Below, one piece after another: positions 19,779 through 21,331 of a stretch of 21,331 nt of DNA. The notes beneath the pieces were generated by a model. That model saw nothing but the letters and a program-made list of their open reading frames with translations, made no database searches and had not been told where the DNA came from. The first letter of the stretch is position 1; each line of letters starts with the position of its first letter. The stretch is taken from assembly GCA_964456745.1 (NCBI GenBank), contig CAYWBW010000030.1, positions 1 to 21,331 of the forward strand. Reading direction: 5' to 3'. This stretch comes from CAYWBW01 sp964456745 (lineage in GTDB: Bacteria > Patescibacteriota > Gracilibacteria > GCA-2401425 > JAJOLG01). A program made the translations under genes and the position numbers.

Positions 19779-20828
19779 TTAATTAGCTTTCATAAATGCT
19801 ACAATTTTTTTTATATTCTCAAAATTCTTAACTGTTTTCTTTACATTCTTTTTATTTCTAAAAAAATCAAAATACACTCAAAGTAAATAAGTTTCAAATA
19901 ACAAAATAAATAAAAATTTCCTTAATTCATACAATAGCGTCATGACAACAACACTGAAAGGCAACTTGAAAGAAAAGTTCTTGTGCAATATTGTTAAATG
20001 CCCACTTAACGATGATCGGTTTGCAAAAGCGCCTCGCAATTTTCTTTCCTTTATTTTATTAAACAATCACTCTGTTTCATTAGCAACTTGCCTGTCGTGA
20101 TAAACAACAATATTTGTCGCTATTATTGTACTAATTCAATACCAATTTAACCTATAAGATAAATCAACATCATTTTTATAATGAGCCACATTTTCCCCAT
20201 CAAATACGAATCAATCAGCATTTTTTAAATTTTCTATAGCAGATTTAGTAAAAACAGCAACAGCTCAACTTGGTCAAAACACATCTGATACATTGTCATA
20301 TTGTCAAGTGTCATTTTCTCCTTGTCATATATCAAAAAAATAATGATGTTTGGAAATTCAAACTCAACATGAATCTAAAAAATTAGTTTTTGATTTTTCA
20401 ATTTTTTTAACAAGCAGTCAATTTCAAGATTTTTCAATTTCATCAAAATTCCATCTTCTAATTTTACAAGTAGCCATCTGAGCATATTCATTTTTGACTA
20501 GCGTATTTACAATTCATGATACAAAATCCCTAGAATACAGCATATCATTAGAACAACAAAAGTATATATCTCAAGTCATTTGAGATATTAATTTATTATG
20601 ACCTCCAGAGTGCCACAAATTTTCTCCTGAACTAAATATACATTTTTCAAAAATTTCAGGATAATTTTCTCTGATATATTTTGTAGCTGACAAATCTTTA
20701 TCTTGATCTCTAAATAAAAATTCAATTTCTCATTGATAATCTTGATCTATCAAAGTAGTCAAAAAATATGGAATATATTTTTCTCATTTATACAAAATCA
20801 CCCCGATTGAAACTTTTGCTAAATTCAC
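19779..20828 (-). CDS. Family 2-like glycosyltransferase
   Basis: The product is 349 residues. The start is GTG at 20828; an in-frame TAA lies 24 bases upstream and no ATG occurs before the conserved first strand VSIGVILYKGEKYI. Family 2-like features are LTTLIDQDYQ, EFLFRDQDK, a YFCCSNDML segment with S93-N94-D95 in the DxD position, SGAVAVFTKSA near the middle and FDGENVAHYKNDVDLSYRL as the acceptor-side acidic motif. The C-terminal ~90 residues hold a long basic, partly hydrophobic helix (SVVVMTLLYELRKFLFILLF), suggesting membrane association. It probably works with the neighbouring transferase on surface glycans. The substrate is unknown. Confidence 0.87.
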
Positions 20829-20876
20829 AAAAGCAAGTTTAGTGTTTTATATTTAAAATAAAAGTTAAAGTTTTAT

Positions 20877-21203
20877 TTACGCAGCTTTTTTGAAAACCTT
20901 TTCTAAATGCCACAAATGCATTTTTCTATTATTGCAATCATTATTGTAAAATTCATATTCTTTTAACAATCACTGAGTTAAGTTATTAACTAAATATGCT
21001 GTGTGTAAAATTCATTTACTACCTACCTTGTCGTTTTTTGCTTGCCTATCTTTCGCTGACAATCTATTAAATTCTGCAGTATGTAAATAATATTCTTTTA
21101 AAAACAAATATTCTACCCTTTCTTTTGCAAAAATAACAACATCAATAATTCATTGCTCATTTCACTCTCGAGCGAGCGTAGTGAGTTGAGAGATTAATCC
21201 CAT
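20877..21203 (-). CDS. Small protein of unknown function
   Basis: This is a 108-residue frame with five in-frame UGA codons, so it is open only under UGA=Gly. It is mostly helical and polar (FAKERVEYLFLKEYYLHTAE, NDKVGSKGILHTAYLVNNLT, EFYNND) with no signal peptide or recognised domain. It is the first gene of the leftward run, 48 bases before the glycosyltransferase. Codons 3-14 coincide with a GC-rich, palindrome-like patch (21163-21192), so the first residues may derive from an inserted element. No other Met lies early enough to be an alternative start. Confidence 0.6.
21163..21192. repeat. GC-rich palindrome-like patch at the start of the small gene
   Basis: CTCTC (21165-21169) and GAGAG (21188-21192) flank GAGCGAGCGTAGTGAGTT. 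Read on the minus strand it contains CACTACGCTCG-like sequence, with ACTACGCTCG also present in the palindromic element near 3546-3555. The match is short, so a common origin is only a suggestion. Confidence 0.4.
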
Positions 21204-21331
21204 AATAAAATATATTTAAAATTATCTATATTACTAGCTTAAACCGAAAAAGATCTCTCCGCTCGTTGTAACCTCCTCGGTCGAGATGCCTATTAAAGGA
21301 AAGTGTCAAGATAAAAACAAAAAATCGTATC
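21204..21331. other. Right-edge region with a second palindrome-like patch
   Basis: The AT-rich segment before the small gene probably holds its promoter (TTTCGG, 17 bases, GATAAT on the minus strand; weak). A GC-rich patch at 21251-21289 contains ATCTC..CCG (21253-21261) opposite CGG..GAGAT (21278-21287), another imperfect hairpin. No gene is seen. Confidence 0.4.

Overview
The window is AT-rich bacterial DNA in which UGA is read as glycine (translation table 25). Under the ordinary code almost every gene breaks into short fragments. With UGA=Gly, sixteen long continuous reading frames appear and fill most of the window. Conserved glycines fall on TGA codons again and again, in SLH, PEBP, PKD, diadenylate cyclase, dihydroorotate dehydrogenase and pseudouridine synthase motifs, while conserved tryptophans stay TGG. 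This code is known from the CPR/Patescibacteria lineages Absconditabacteria (SR1) and Gracilibacteria (BD1-5/GN02), so the window very probably comes from one of them; which one cannot be told from the sequence alone. No Shine-Dalgarno-rich starts, tRNA, rRNA, CRISPR array or transposase gene were seen.

Layout, left to right. (1) 174-4268, envelope genes: a secreted SLH protein with an acidic middle and a lysine-rich tail (minus), a YbhB/PEBP-like lipoprotein (plus), a DsbA-like thioredoxin-fold lipoprotein (minus) and a small tail-anchored protein with an LPASG sequence before its C-terminal membrane helix (minus). (2) 4269-10369, minus: a 1322-residue S-layer protein with three SLH domains, preceded by the cdaA-cdaR pair for c-di-AMP synthesis. 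(3) 10498-12900, plus: an 800-residue surface protein with Ig-like and fibronectin type III domains and a C-terminal anchor. (4) 12897-15889, minus: a membrane protein with about six PKD domains, translationally coupled to an RluA-family pseudouridine synthase. (5) 16032-21203, minus: a six-gene run with gaps of 1-48 bases, in transcription order a small unknown protein, two family 2 glycosyltransferases, rbfA, a chorismate mutase-anthranilate synthase fusion, and pyrD.

The contents suggest a cell that spends much of its coding capacity on its surface (S-layer, adhesin-like PKD/FN3 proteins, glycosyltransferases, an extracytoplasmic disulfide/redox protein). The two enzymes of chorismate and pyrimidine metabolism are unexpected in a lineage usually considered auxotrophic. 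Several short GC-richer palindromic elements lie between genes and stand out from the AT-rich background. Good candidate promoters of ordinary sigma-70 type (TTGaaa-16/17-TATaAT) precede several transcription units.

The least ordinary points are the chorismate mutase-TrpE-like fusion beside pyrD, the charge-segregated SLH protein, the c-di-AMP genes directly upstream of the main S-layer gene, a LPxSG-like anchor without an N-terminal signal peptide, and a motif shared upstream of three envelope genes.
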